DNA of 64,000 nucleotides from DATARH01 sp035550515 (GTDB taxonomy: Bacteria > Pseudomonadota > Alphaproteobacteria > ATCC43930 > CGMCC-115725). Shown here piece after piece: positions 16,002 to 24,399 of this stretch. Both the position numbers and the translations under genes were made by a program. The notes beneath the pieces are model-generated. The model was not told the DNA's origin. It did no database searches and was given only the letters and a program-made list of their open reading frames with translations. Within the stretch, counting starts at the first letter, position 1, and each line of letters begins with the position of its first letter. The DNA lies in assembly GCA_035550515.1 (NCBI GenBank), contig DASZOZ010000135.1:21556-85555 (forward strand). Reading direction: 5' to 3'.

Positions 16002-17318
16002 TCAGGCGAGCATCCGATCGAGCCGGTCGCGCAGCCGGTAATACGCGCCGACGACCGGCAGGAACCAGGGATTGCCGTTGTAGAGCGCATGCCCGGGAAA
16101 CGCCGGGCTGTCGAAGGCGCAGGCATAGTTCGCGGCGCGGGCGATCTTGCGGGCGGTCTGAAAGCCGAGATAGGTCATCATCGCGATGCCGCTGCCGTTG
16201 CAGCCCAGCGCGTAATGCAGGCCGTCATCCTCGCCCATATGCGGCAGCGCATCGAGCGTGAACGCGGTGTTGCCGGTCCAGCCATGGGTGATCCGCACCC
16301 CCTTCAACTGCGGGAAGCGGTCGGTCATATAGCGGTAGAGCACCCGTGCGCAGAGCAGCGGATCGGCCTGGGTAAAGCGCGCCCGCCCGCCAAAGACCAT
16401 CCGCTTGCCGTCCGGCGACATCCGGTAATAGCAGAGCACGCGCTTGGTGTCCGACAGGGTGCGTCCCTTCGGGACCAGCGACGCGGCAAGGTCGGCCGGC
16501 AACTCTTCGGTAGCGATGATGTGGCTGGCGATCGGCACGATCCGGCGCCGCAAGGACGGCGTCAGCGCGCCGGTATAGCCGTTGGTGGCAATGACGACAT
16601 CGCCGGCGTCGAGCGCACCCCGGCTGGTGGTGACCCGCCAGCCGGCGCCGCCGGCGGCGATGCCGCCGACCGCCGCATCGGCACAGACGGCGACGCCGCG
16701 ACGCCGGCAGGCGTCGAGCAGGCCCTTGTAGTAGAGCGCCGGATGCAGGCTGGCCGACCGCTCGACCACCATCCCGCCGTAATAATAGTCGCTGGCGAGT
16801 TCTTCGCGCTGCCGCTCGCGCGGCACCATATAGGCGCCCGACTGCGCATTGTCGTTGAGGCGCCCCAGCCTCGATTGCTGGTAGGCGAAATGCTTCGGGG
16901 TCCAAGCCCCCTGAAACCGGCCGCGCTTCTGCCAGAAGCAGCCGATGCCTTCTTCCTCGATCAGCCGCTCGACCAGCCCGAACGCGTCATGCGCATCCGA
17001 CAGCATGCGCGCGGCGCGTGCCGGATCGACCGCCGCCGCCTTGCCGCTGAAGCTCTTACCGACATTGACGCCGCCGCTGACGGCGCCGCCGTTGCGGGTG
17101 CTCGCGCCCTCGCCGAGCGCGCCCTTTTCCAGCACCACCGCATCGATGCCGTGCCTCGCCAGTTCGAGCGCCGTGGACAACCCGGCATAGCCGCCGCCGA
17201 TGATCGCCACCCGCGCCTGGCGCGGCACGGCGACCGGCTCGCCGATGGACGGCCGATAGGCCTCCCACCAGTACGGCGCGATCTTGAAGTCAGGATGAAG
17301 GAGAGTGTCGGTCGTCAC
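16002..17318 (-). CDS. FAD-dependent amine oxidoreductase (DadA/PuuB-like)
   Basis: This 438-residue protein has the N-terminal FAD dinucleotide-binding motif GGGYAGLS at residues 41-48 followed by EKG at the end of the second strand, and family blocks TRNGGAVSGG, VIATNGYTG and, near the C-terminus, GLHYALGCNGSGIAMMTYLG. It belongs to the D-amino-acid dehydrogenase/gamma-glutamylputrescine oxidase group; the opening PYWWEAYRP resembles PuuB-type enzymes, but the amine substrate is not evident and no putrescine genes are nearby. A GTG at 17318 is the chosen start; further upstream the frame runs through a hairpin and a small antisense-free island. It may be co-transcribed with the 30-residue peptide gene upstream. 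Confidence 0.88.
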   Translation of the reverse strand: MTTDTLLHPDFKIAPYWWEAYRPSIGEPVAVPRQARVAIIGGGYAGLSTALELARHGIDAVVLEKGALGEGASTRNGGAVSGGVNVGKSFSGKAAAVDPARAARMLSDAHDAFGLVERLIEEEGIGCFWQKRGRFQGAWTPKHFAYQQSRLGRLNDNAQSGAYMVPRERQREELASDYYYGGMVVERSASLHPALYYKGLLDACRRRGVAVCADAAVGGIAAGGAGWRVTTSRGALDAGDVVIATNGYTGALTPSLRRRIVPIASHIIATEELPADLAASLVPKGRTLSDTKRVLCYYRMSPDGKRMVFGGRARFTQADPLLCARVLYRYMTDRFPQLKGVRITHGWTGNTAFTLDALPHMGEDDGLHYALGCNGSGIAMMTYLGFQTARKIARAANYACAFDSPAFPGHALYNGNPWFLPVVGAYYRLRDRLDRMLA

Positions 17319-17338
17319 GCGGCAACGACCGTACCGCC

Positions 17339-17368
17339 AGAGAGCGGACGCGTAAACGTCCGCTCTCT
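17339..17368. terminator. Strong 12-bp hairpin between peptide gene and FAD oxidoreductase
   Basis: agagagcggacg (17339-17350) and cgtccgctctct (17357-17368) form a perfect 12-bp stem with a six-base loop. On the plus strand it is followed by ttatt, on the minus strand by no T-run. On the minus strand it sits 20 bases before the GTG of the FAD oxidoreductase and 9 bases after the stop of the 30-residue peptide, so it could be an attenuator or a processing hairpin rather than a terminator. Confidence 0.5.
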
Positions 17369-17377
17369 TTATTGTCG

Positions 17378-17470
17378 TTAATGGCCGTGGCCACCGGGAA
17401 TTTGCCAGACCCCCCAGAAGCCCGCGAGCACCAGACACACCAAGGCGGCATCGACATACCAAGGAAACAT
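17378..17470 (-). CDS. Putative 30-residue single-pass membrane peptide
   Basis: The minus-strand frame ATG 17470 to TAA 17378 encodes 30 residues: a start MFPWYVDAALVC, a hydrophobic run LVLAGFWGVW and the end IPGGHGH. Residues about 5-23 could span a membrane. A purine-rich ribosome site (GGAGGGGAGAGG) lies 4 bases before the ATG, unusually strong for the window. It is in the leader region of the FAD oxidoreductase operon, downstream of an AT-rich promoter-like island. I do not recognise the family; size and shape resemble small subunits that stabilise larger membrane proteins. The His-containing tail may bind metal. Coding status is an inference from ribosome site and hydrophobicity. Confidence 0.5.
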   Translation of the reverse strand: MFPWYVDAALVCLVLAGFWGVWQIPGGHGH

Positions 17471-17671
17471 CACACCTCTCCCCTCCGCGGGGTTAACCAT
17501 GTCTTGTTCCGCGAAGTATTATCGAGGCCGGTTATATCGATCTTTTCCACCAGAAGGTAATTCAAATTGTTTCATTATTCTTTATTCCACAGTAATCGCC
17601 AGAAACTCATTTTATAGTTAATGATATTTGTTTAAATAAGATCGATATTTACACGAATAACAGCGCAGTCA
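17471..17671. promoter_or_regulatory. AT-rich intergenic island with distant inverted repeats
   Basis: This stretch is far more AT-rich than the rest of the window. atatcgatctt (17534-17544) and aagatcgatat (17638-17648) are perfect 11-base inverted repeats 93 bases apart, each containing the palindrome atcgat. Several TATA-like and TTTAAA-like hexamers are present, but no single promoter stands out. No gene is seen apart from the start region of the 30-residue peptide. It probably carries the promoter for the minus-strand peptide/FAD oxidoreductase unit. Confidence 0.45.
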
Positions 17672-17712
17672 CAAAAACTCGCCGAAGCCGGTTGAGCCAG
17701 CTTCGGCGAGTT
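17672..17712 (-). terminator. Rho-independent terminator of the LLM oxidoreductase gene
   Basis: aactcgccgaagc (17676-17688) and gcttcggcgagtt (17700-17712) form a 13-bp stem; on the minus strand the hairpin is followed by a run of T residues (A17673-A17677 on the plus strand). It begins 27 bases after the stop of the minus-strand oxidoreductase ending at 17739, the right place and orientation for its terminator. Confidence 0.85.
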
Positions 17713-17738
17713 GAAAACCGGGTGGGCGTGAAGAAGCG

Positions 17739-18794
17739 CTAGTGGAATTTGGGCATCACTTTTTCGCACAGCAACTGCAGCGACTTCATCACGTGCTGGT
17801 GCGGGATCTTGGTACCGCAATTCATCTCCGCAAGGATGCCGTCGAGCCCCAGCGTTTCCTTGAGCCCCATCAGCCGATCCGCCACCCGCTCCGGCGAGCC
17901 GACGATCAGCTTCTCGCGCAGCGCGTCCTCATAGGAGATTTCCTGCAACCGCCGGCCGCGCGCCGCGCGGTCTTCCACCTGGCGCACCCCGGCACGCGTC
18001 GCCGAGTCCTCCAGGCGTTCACCGAGATAGCGGTAGAAGTACATGATGCTCTCTTCGGGCTCTTCGATCGCCGCCTTGTCGGTTTCCGCGACATAGACCG
18101 GCGCCCGCAGGAACACCTGGCCCTCGCCGGGATGACCGGCTTCCTTCCACGCCTTGCGGTAGGCGTCGATATTCGGCCCGAGTTCCTCGATCGTCCCGAG
18201 CCGGACGGCGACAAACACCGCATGGCCCAATTTGGCGATCTGCGGGAAGGTGTCGGCGCTGTTCGCCGCGATGCGGATTTCCGGCCACGGCTTCTGATAC
18301 GGCTTCGGCGTCAGCGCCACATTGTCGAAGCTGTAGTACTTGCCCTGGTACGAGAAACGCGGCTCGGTCCAGGCGCGCTTCAGGATCTCCAGCGTCTCGG
18401 CAAAGCGCTCGCGGCTTTCCCCGTAGGGGACGCCGTACGCCTCGTAGGTGCGCGGGAAACCGCTGCGCCCGACACCGAAAATCAGCCGGCCGTGGCTGAT
18501 CTGGTCGACCGTCGCGGCCTCTTCCGCCAGGCGCAGCGGGTGGCAGAGCGGCAGCACCTGCACGCCGGTGCCGATCTTCATCCGCTTGGTGCGCGCCGCG
18601 ATCGCGCTCGCCAGGGTCAACGGCGCTGAGCACACGGAACGCTCGGGCGCGACATGAATTTCGGCCAGCCACATCGCGTCGAGGCCCCAACGCTCGGCGG
18701 CGTCGATCTGTTCGAAGGAGGTTGCGAAGGCGTCTTCCTCGCTGATCCCGGCGGGACGTTGAAACTCATGGAACATGCCAAACTCGAATGCCAT
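17739..18794 (-). CDS. LLM-class flavin/F420-dependent oxidoreductase
   Basis: The 351-residue protein is a luciferase-like monooxygenase-fold enzyme: FEFGMFHEFQRPAG at the start, MWLAEIHV, the GTGVQVLPLCHPLRLAEEAATVDQISHGR block and FGVGRSGFPRTYEAYG. This pattern is closest to the FMN-dependent luciferase-like monooxygenases; an F420-using member cannot be excluded given the F420 operon 2 kb away. ATG 18794 with GGAGGAG upstream is preferred to an upstream in-frame ATG that would add 30 non-conserved residues. The gene stands alone between its own terminator and the divergent capsule-export operon. Substrate unknown. Confidence 0.88.
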   Translation of the reverse strand: MAFEFGMFHEFQRPAGISEEDAFATSFEQIDAAERWGLDAMWLAEIHVAPERSVCSAPLTLASAIAARTKRMKIGTGVQVLPLCHPLRLAEEAATVDQISHGRLIFGVGRSGFPRTYEAYGVPYGESRERFAETLEILKRAWTEPRFSYQGKYYSFDNVALTPKPYQKPWPEIRIAANSADTFPQIAKLGHAVFVAVRLGTIEELGPNIDAYRKAWKEAGHPGEGQVFLRAPVYVAETDKAAIEEPEESIMYFYRYLGERLEDSATRAGVRQVEDRAARGRRLQEISYEDALREKLIVGSPERVADRLMGLKETLGLDGILAEMNCGTKIPHQHVMKSLQLLCEKVMPKFH

Positions 18795-18984
18795 CCCGCT
18801 CCTCCGCTGTCTCTGGGGCGCCACCCCGGTCGATCCGTCGACTTTAGGAGCGAAATTCAACCAGGGCCAGCCAAGAAACATCAATCGCCGGTGAGCGGCT
18901 TGCCGGCGCCCGGTCTTACGACCGATGCGTGCACGAACGGGTTGGTGCGAAGCAGTTTCTCATTGAGCCAGCACACAACACCAG

Positions 18985-19002
18985 TTTATCGTGTTCGATA
19001 AA
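18985..19002. promoter_or_regulatory. 18-base palindrome upstream of the export operon (candidate operator)
   Basis: tttatcg (18985-18991), tgtt, cgataaa (18996-19002) is a perfect 7-bp inverted repeat with a 4-base centre. It lies in an AT-richer patch just before the TPR-permease coding sequence and would be inside the gene if the GTG at 18929 were used. Its symmetry suggests a repressor or activator site for the capsule-export operon and favours the downstream start at 19034. Confidence 0.4.
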
Positions 19003-19033
19003 ATGCAACCTACCGGGGTGGAGCACGCCAGGG

Positions 19034-21004
19034 TTGAGTCTCGATCACAATTACCCCCAATTGGCGATCGATCATCATGTCTTTTCCCGCGCCCTCGACG
19101 GCGGTGCGCTGGATACATGTCTCGATTATTTGCGTCGCCAGGAAATTGCCGGAACCGATACGGCGCATCTCGCCTGCCGGCTCGGCGAGAAGCTGTATCA
19201 CGACGGGCGTGCGGACGACGCGGTCGAGTGCGGCCGCGCCGCCTTCGCCGCGGCGGCCAACGACAACGACGTCGCCCATTTCTGCGCCTGGCTGTTCAGC
19301 AATTGCGGCCGCCATGCCGAGGCGGCCCGCGCCTACGAGCAACTGCTCGCACAGCGCCCCGATTGGATCGAGGGCTACCGCCACGCAAGCGGCGTCCTGA
19401 GCGCGATCGGCGCGGCGGACAAGGCGCTCGACTTCGCGATCAAGGCGAGCGAGTTGTCACCCGATCGGTTCGACTTCGCCTATCACGCCGGCTGCCTGCT
19501 GCTCGACGCCGCGCGCTTCGAGGACGCGGTGCTTCATCTCCGGCGCGCCGCGGCGATCGAACCCTCCAGCCCTTATGCCTTGCGCGCGTTGTCCGCCGCG
19601 CTGCATGCCCTCGGCCAGCGCGGAGAGGCGTTGACGCTTGCTGTGCAAGCCGGCGAATTCGCCTTGCAAGCCGCCGACCTGGCGCCGCTCGACACCAATT
19701 TGGTGATCCACGCCGGGGAGCTGCTGCTGCGCGCCGGGCGGGCCGACGAGGCCGCGGCGATGATCGGCAAGGCGCTGACATACGATGCGGCCGAGCCGCT
19801 GCTGTGGCGCCTGGCCGCGGAGGCGCACGGCCTGCGCGATGCCCCTGACGACGCCCTGGCGGCGATCGAGCAGGCGTTGCGGCTGGCGCCGGACGACGCC
19901 GACTACCACTTGCATCGCGGGCATCTGCTGTTCCGGCGCGGCGATTTCACCGCCGCGGCCGAGGCGGTCAACCGCGCCGCGGCGCTCGACCCGGCGAGCC
20001 AGGCGGCGCAGCGCGCCCGGCTCGACCTGCTGCTGGCAAACGGCAAGCTGCTGGAGGCGACCACTGCCGGCGGCGAGCTGCTGCGCGCTTTCCCGGCCGA
20101 TCAGGCTTCGGCCGAGGCCGTTCTCCGCGTGCTCAACCGCCGGCTCGATACGATCGACGGCGACTATGTCGTCCTCGCCGACCGGCATCACCGCGTGCCG
20201 CGGCCGCCGCGCCGTCCGCCGAGCCTGGCCGAGCGCTGCCGAGCCCAGGCGCGCGTCGTCCATGCCCTGATCATCCGCGAGACGCGCACCCGGTTCGGCG
20301 ACTCCCGGCTGGGCTATGGCTGGGCGCTGCTCGAACCGATCCTGCACATCACCCTGCTATGGGCGATGTTCGCGCTGCTGATGCACGGGACCCCGCCGAT
20401 CGGAACGCATTTCTTCCTGTTCTATTTCACCGGCCTGGTGCCGTTCCACGTCTTCGTCCACGCCAGTACCGGCATGATGCATGCGGTCACCGGCAACGGC
20501 TCGCTGCTGCAACTGCCGCCGGTCAAGCCGTTCGACGTGATCCTCGCCCGCGGCCTGCTCGAATTCGCCACCGATCTCGTCGTCGCGAGCTTGCTGCTGG
20601 CGGGCTTCGCCGCCGCCGGCATTCCCGCGCTGCCGGACGATGTGTGGAGTGCGGCGATGGCGCTGAGCGTTGTCGCACTGCTCGGTTGCGGCGTCGGCTA
20701 CCTCAATGCGGTGCTGCAAACGCTGTTCCGCTCGTGGGACAAGCTGTGGAACAACGCGACGCGGCTGCTCTATTTCTTTTCCGGCATCTTCTACATCCCC
20801 GGCATGATGCCCGACTGGGCGCGCGACATCGTCGTGTGGAACCCGCTGCTACAGGCGATCGACTGGTTCCGCGCCAGTTTTTTCGCGAGCTACCAGCCGC
20901 ACTGGCTCGACCGCCGCTTTCTCGTCACCGCCGCGGTGTTGAGCATCCTCGCCGGGCTTGCGCTGGAGCGCGGGCTGCGACGGCATTTGGCAGAACCGGC
21001 ATGA
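19034..21004 (+). CDS. TPR domain fused to capsule-type ABC-2 exporter permease (KpsM-like)
   Basis: The protein has two parts. About residues 20-395 are helical tetratricopeptide-like repeats (for example YEQLLAQRPDWIEGYRHASG, ALDFAIKASELSPDRFDFAY, AIEQALRLAPDDADYHLHRG). From about residue 400 it is a complete KpsM/Wzm-type permease: RETRTRFGDSRLGYGWALLEP, VKPFDVILARGLLE and a final helix pair, with about six membrane segments. KpsM forms the inner-membrane channel exporting lipid-linked capsule polysaccharide. The usual permease is about 260 residues, so the N-terminal 400-residue fusion is unusual. Start is uncertain: TTG 19034 (GGAG 10 bases upstream) is used here; GTG 18929 would add 35 residues across a palindrome. 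The stop overlaps the kpsT ATG. Confidence 0.88.
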   Translation: MSLDHNYPQLAIDHHVFSRALDGGALDTCLDYLRRQEIAGTDTAHLACRLGEKLYHDGRADDAVECGRAAFAAAANDNDVAHFCAWLFSNCGRHAEAARAYEQLLAQRPDWIEGYRHASGVLSAIGAADKALDFAIKASELSPDRFDFAYHAGCLLLDAARFEDAVLHLRRAAAIEPSSPYALRALSAALHALGQRGEALTLAVQAGEFALQAADLAPLDTNLVIHAGELLLRAGRADEAAAMIGKALTYDAAEPLLWRLAAEAHGLRDAPDDALAAIEQALRLAPDDADYHLHRGHLLFRRGDFTAAAEAVNRAAALDPASQAAQRARLDLLLANGKLLEATTAGGELLRAFPADQASAEAVLRVLNRRLDTIDGDYVVLADRHHRVPRPPRRPPSLAERCRAQARVVHALIIRETRTRFGDSRLGYGWALLEPILHITLLWAMFALLMHGTPPIGTHFFLFYFTGLVPFHVFVHASTGMMHAVTGNGSLLQLPPVKPFDVILARGLLEFATDLVVASLLLAGFAAAGIPALPDDVWSAAMALSVVALLGCGVGYLNAVLQTLFRSWDKLWNNATRLLYFFSGIFYIPGMMPDWARDIVVWNPLLQAIDWFRASFFASYQPHWLDRRFLVTAAVLSILAGLALERGLRRHLAEPA

Positions 21005-21678
21005 TCGCGCTCGACGCCGTTTCCAAGGCTTACCGCACCGGCGGCGGTGCGCGCCAGGTCGTGCTCGACCGGGTCAGCGCGGCGTTCGCCGACGGGCATA
21101 ATTTAGGCATTCTCGGCGCCAACGGCGCCGGCAAGTCGACCCTCGTCCGGCTCCTCGCCGGCTCGGAGATGCCCGATCGCGGTCGCATTCGCCGTGACGC
21201 GCGCGTGTCGTTTCCGCTGGGCTATGGCGGGACGTTTCACGGCGCCCTGTCGGGCCGGGAAAATGTCGCGTTCATCGCGCGGGTCTATGGCGCGAACCGC
21301 AAAGAGACCGTGGCTTACGTCGCCGATTTCGCCGAGCTCGGCGCGTATTTCGAGATGCCGGTCAACACCTATTCGGCCGGGATGCGCGCCCGGCTGGCCT
21401 TCGGCGCCTGCCTGGCGCTCGATTTCGACACCTATCTGATCGATGAAGTCACCGAGGTCGGCGACGAACGATTTCGCCGCAAATGCGCTTTTGCCTTTGC
21501 CGAGCGGATGCGCCGATCGGACATCATCCTGGTCACCCATAACAGCCGCACCATCCGGCAATATTGCGACCGCGGGGCGGTGCTGGCGGGTGGCGAGCTG
21601 CGGCTGTACGACGACATCGCCGAGGCGCTCGACCAGTATCGCCGCCTGAGCCCGCTCCATTCCGGAGCGCCGCAATGA
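21001..21678 (+). CDS. kpsT: Capsule polysaccharide ABC exporter ATP-binding protein
   Basis: KpsT powers export of capsule or similar polysaccharide through the KpsM permease. The 225-residue product has Walker A GANGAGKST at 39-47, the characteristic signature YSAGMRARLAF at 124-134, Walker B YLIDEVTEVGD at 145-155 and a switch His at 180. The GYGGTFHGALSGRENV segment is typical of the capsule-export subgroup. The ATG sits in an ATGA overlap with the permease and its stop overlaps the next gene's ATG the same way, so the three are one transcript. The length matches KpsT rather than the longer O-antigen exporter Wzt. Confidence 0.95.
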   Translation: MIALDAVSKAYRTGGGARQVVLDRVSAAFADGHNLGILGANGAGKSTLVRLLAGSEMPDRGRIRRDARVSFPLGYGGTFHGALSGRENVAFIARVYGANRKETVAYVADFAELGAYFEMPVNTYSAGMRARLAFGACLALDFDTYLIDEVTEVGDERFRRKCAFAFAERMRRSDIILVTHNSRTIRQYCDRGAVLAGGELRLYDDIAEALDQYRRLSPLHSGAPQ

Positions 21679-22940
21679 TCTCCCGCGCGATCTCCCGCGC
21701 GCGCCCGGCGCATGAGGCTCCGGCGGCGGCCGCTGCGGCAGTCGAGTCCCAACTGCCGCAGACGGCACGGGGCGCAACGGTCACGCGCTTGTTCCCGCCG
21801 GCGCCGAGCGGCGGCGCGGCGCCGGGTCTGCCGGCGCGGCTGCTGACCGCCCGGTGCTTATCGTTCGTCATCCTGGTGGTGGTGCCCGTCGCCGTCGCGG
21901 CGATCTATTACCTGGGCATCGCCGCCGACCAATATGTCGCCGAGTTCCGCCTGAGTTTGCGGACCGTCGACCCGCCCCGCCCCGAAGCGCTGGCGCTGTT
22001 CGGTGGCGGCGAGGCCGGTCATACCGGCGCCAGCGCCGAATCCCAGATCGTCGCGCAGTACATTGCCAGCCGCGCCATCGTCGACGAGCTCGACAAGAAA
22101 CTCGACCTGCACCGGATGTTTTCCGCACCGCAGGGCGATTGGTGGGCGCGGCTGCCGTCTTCGGCGTCGATCGAGCGCCTGGTCAACTACTGGCGCCGTC
22201 AGGTCGACCCGTTCTACGACCAGGCGACCGGCACGATCGTGGTGCAGGCGCGCGCCTTCACCCCGGAAGCGTCGCTGACGCTGGCGCAGGCGATCGTCGC
22301 GGCCTCCGAAAAACTGATCAACGACCTGTCGGCGCGGGCGCGACAGGATTCGGTGGCGCAGGCCGCGGCCGAAGTCGCGGCGGCGGAAACCCGGCTCAAG
22401 GCCGCCCTCGCCGCCATCGGCGATTTCCGCGACCGCACCGGGTCGATCGACCCGGGCAAGACGGCCGATGCCGATGCCGCATTGGCGGCCAAAATCCGCG
22501 GTGACTTGCTCAAGACGAATGCCCAGCTCGCCACCGTGCAGGCATTGGTGCGCGAGGAAACGCCGGCGATCCGCGTGCTCAAGGCGCGCATCCGCGCGCT
22601 CGATACCCAGCAGCACGAACTGGACCGCGAAATGACCGCGAGCCCCGCCGCACCGCCCGGCGCGCCCACCGTGTCGCGGCAGATGGGTGCGTATGAGGCC
22701 CTCGAGGCCGAACGGAAGTTCGCCGAAGCGGCGTATGAGCATGCCCTCGAAGGGCTCGACCGGGCGCGCGAGACCGCCGACCGCCAGCATATCTATATCG
22801 AAGGCTTCGTCCCGCCTGCCTTGCCGCAGGAATCGCTGTACCCCCGGCGCTGGCGTTCGCTGGCGACCGTCGCCCTGATCGCCTTTGCGGTCTGGGCGAT
22901 CGGCTGCCTCGCCGTGCAGTCGATCCGCGATCACCTCTAG
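21675..22940 (+). CDS. kpsE: KpsE/CtrB-type capsule export inner-membrane protein
   Basis: These polysaccharide co-polymerase-like proteins bridge the inner-membrane ABC exporter and the outer-membrane channel. The 421-residue product has a Pro/Ala-rich cytoplasmic N-terminus, membrane segment 1 at about residues 61-82, a long periplasmic helical region (about 205-345, coiled-coil-like) and a C-terminal membrane segment (WRSLATVALIAFAVWAIGCL). YPRRWRSL just before it is the family's usual PxxP-like region. It overlaps kpsT by an ATGA. The outer-membrane partner (KpsD type) and KpsC/KpsS initiating transferases are not in the window. Confidence 0.9.
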   Translation: MISRAISRARPAHEAPAAAAAAVESQLPQTARGATVTRLFPPAPSGGAAPGLPARLLTARCLSFVILVVVPVAVAAIYYLGIAADQYVAEFRLSLRTVDPPRPEALALFGGGEAGHTGASAESQIVAQYIASRAIVDELDKKLDLHRMFSAPQGDWWARLPSSASIERLVNYWRRQVDPFYDQATGTIVVQARAFTPEASLTLAQAIVAASEKLINDLSARARQDSVAQAAAEVAAAETRLKAALAAIGDFRDRTGSIDPGKTADADAALAAKIRGDLLKTNAQLATVQALVREETPAIRVLKARIRALDTQQHELDREMTASPAAPPGAPTVSRQMGAYEALEAERKFAEAAYEHALEGLDRARETADRQHIYIEGFVPPALPQESLYPRRWRSLATVALIAFAVWAIGCLAVQSIRDHL

Positions 22941-22953
22941 CCGGAAGCGCACC

Positions 22954-24399
22954 ATGAGCCTCCGCGAATTTCGTGACGATGACCGTGCCTCCTCCGAACC
23001 CACCGGCCGCCTCGCCGTGCTGGCGCCGCGGCGCGAACGGCTGGCGATCGTCTCGACACGCAACAAGCTGTGCGGCATCGCCGCCTATACCCACGCGCTC
23101 GAACGCCAATTGGCCGACCTCTTCGAGATCACCGTCTTCGACCTCGACCAGTATCTGCTGCGCAGCAAGCACCCGCGCATCCGCAAGCTCGGCGACCGCC
23201 ATATCAAGGAGATTTGCCGCGATATTGCCGCGTTCGACGCCGTCAGCATCCAATTGGAATTCGGCACGCTCGGATGCGACGCCGCGGATATCGTGCGCCG
23301 CTTTCGCTGGCTGTCGCGGGCGGCACGGCGCTTGTCGGTGACCTTTCACACGCTGGTCCGCCCACCCGCCTTTCCTTTCATGGACTTCGCCAAGGCGATG
23401 GCGCAGCGCAAATGGCGCGCCGCCTACGGCATCGCCGCGACATTTTCCTACAACAATCAAGTCTCGGTCGGGACCGCCCGGACGTTGCGCCATCACCAGC
23501 GATGCAAGCCGGTGAGCGTCATCGTGCATAATCGCCGCGACCTCTTCGACGCCCGGCACCTGCACCGGTTCAAACGGGTCTACGACCACCCTCTTAGCTT
23601 TCTCTCGCGGAGCGAGGCGGACGCGTTGCTGGCCCATTCCGCACGCCGCCAATTCGCGCAGCTCGATAGCTTGGCCTTGGACGCAAAGCTGATCGGCGTT
23701 TTCGGCTTTCTCAGTAACTACAAAGGGTTCGAAACAGTCATCCGGGCACTGCATCATCTCCCGGAAGACTATCATCTATTGATATTCGGCGGCGTGCATC
23801 CGAATCAGATCGAACGCCATGCCGTCATTCATCCCTATGTCGCGTCGCTTCTGAGCGATGCGCATGTCGACGCGACGCTCTACGACCACATGCACGGGGC
23901 GCCGACGATCGGGCTCAATCTCGACATCGAACGGCATCTGCACGACCTGTTCGGCAAGCACCCGCGCGACTTGTCGAGCCGGGTTCACTTTATGGGCGCG
24001 CTCGACGACAGCGATTTCCTGGCGGGCATGACAATCTGCGATGTCGTCGTGCTGCCTTATCTCGAAGTCGGCCAGTCATCTTCGGGGCCGATTTCGCAGG
24101 CGGTCGAGCTGGGCTGCCGGATCATCGCCTCGCGCACCCACACTTTTCTCGAATTTGCGCGCTATCACCCCGATACCGTCGAATTCTTCGACATCGGCAA
24201 CCACCTCGAGCTCGCCGAACGCATCGCCGCGCGGCGCCGCTATGCCGTCCGGCGCGACCGCCTCGCCTACACCGTCGAGACCAACAAGGCCGTCTATCTT
24301 GCCGCGAACAGCGCCCGGTCGCCGGCCTCGCCCATTTCGCCCGGTGCCGTCTCGCCCAGCGAGGCGCGACGCCAGCCGCGCAGGCGCGCCGCGCCGTGA
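22954..24399 (+). CDS. GT-B-fold glycosyltransferase, GT4-like
   Basis: This 481-residue protein has a GT-B layout: an N-terminal domain starting RLAIVSTRNKLCGIAAYTHALERQL and a C-terminal nucleotide-sugar domain (LIGVFGFLSNYKGFETVIRA, LLIFGGVHPNQ, then VVLPYLEVGQSSSGPISQAVELG). In place of the usual E-x7-E motif there is S/S-G-P-I-S-Q-A-V-E, so catalysis may differ slightly. It begins 13 bases after kpsE and is probably the operon's last gene, making the exported glycan. The final 40 residues are Pro/Arg/Ala-rich and unlikely to be structured. The sugar donor is unknown. It ends one base before the convergent TPP-enzyme gene ends. Confidence 0.85.
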   Translation: MSLREFRDDDRASSEPTGRLAVLAPRRERLAIVSTRNKLCGIAAYTHALERQLADLFEITVFDLDQYLLRSKHPRIRKLGDRHIKEICRDIAAFDAVSIQLEFGTLGCDAADIVRRFRWLSRAARRLSVTFHTLVRPPAFPFMDFAKAMAQRKWRAAYGIAATFSYNNQVSVGTARTLRHHQRCKPVSVIVHNRRDLFDARHLHRFKRVYDHPLSFLSRSEADALLAHSARRQFAQLDSLALDAKLIGVFGFLSNYKGFETVIRALHHLPEDYHLLIFGGVHPNQIERHAVIHPYVASLLSDAHVDATLYDHMHGAPTIGLNLDIERHLHDLFGKHPRDLSSRVHFMGALDDSDFLAGMTICDVVVLPYLEVGQSSSGPISQAVELGCRIIASRTHTFLEFARYHPDTVEFFDIGNHLELAERIAARRRYAVRRDRLAYTVETNKAVYLAANSARSPASPISPGAVSPSEARRQPRRRAAP

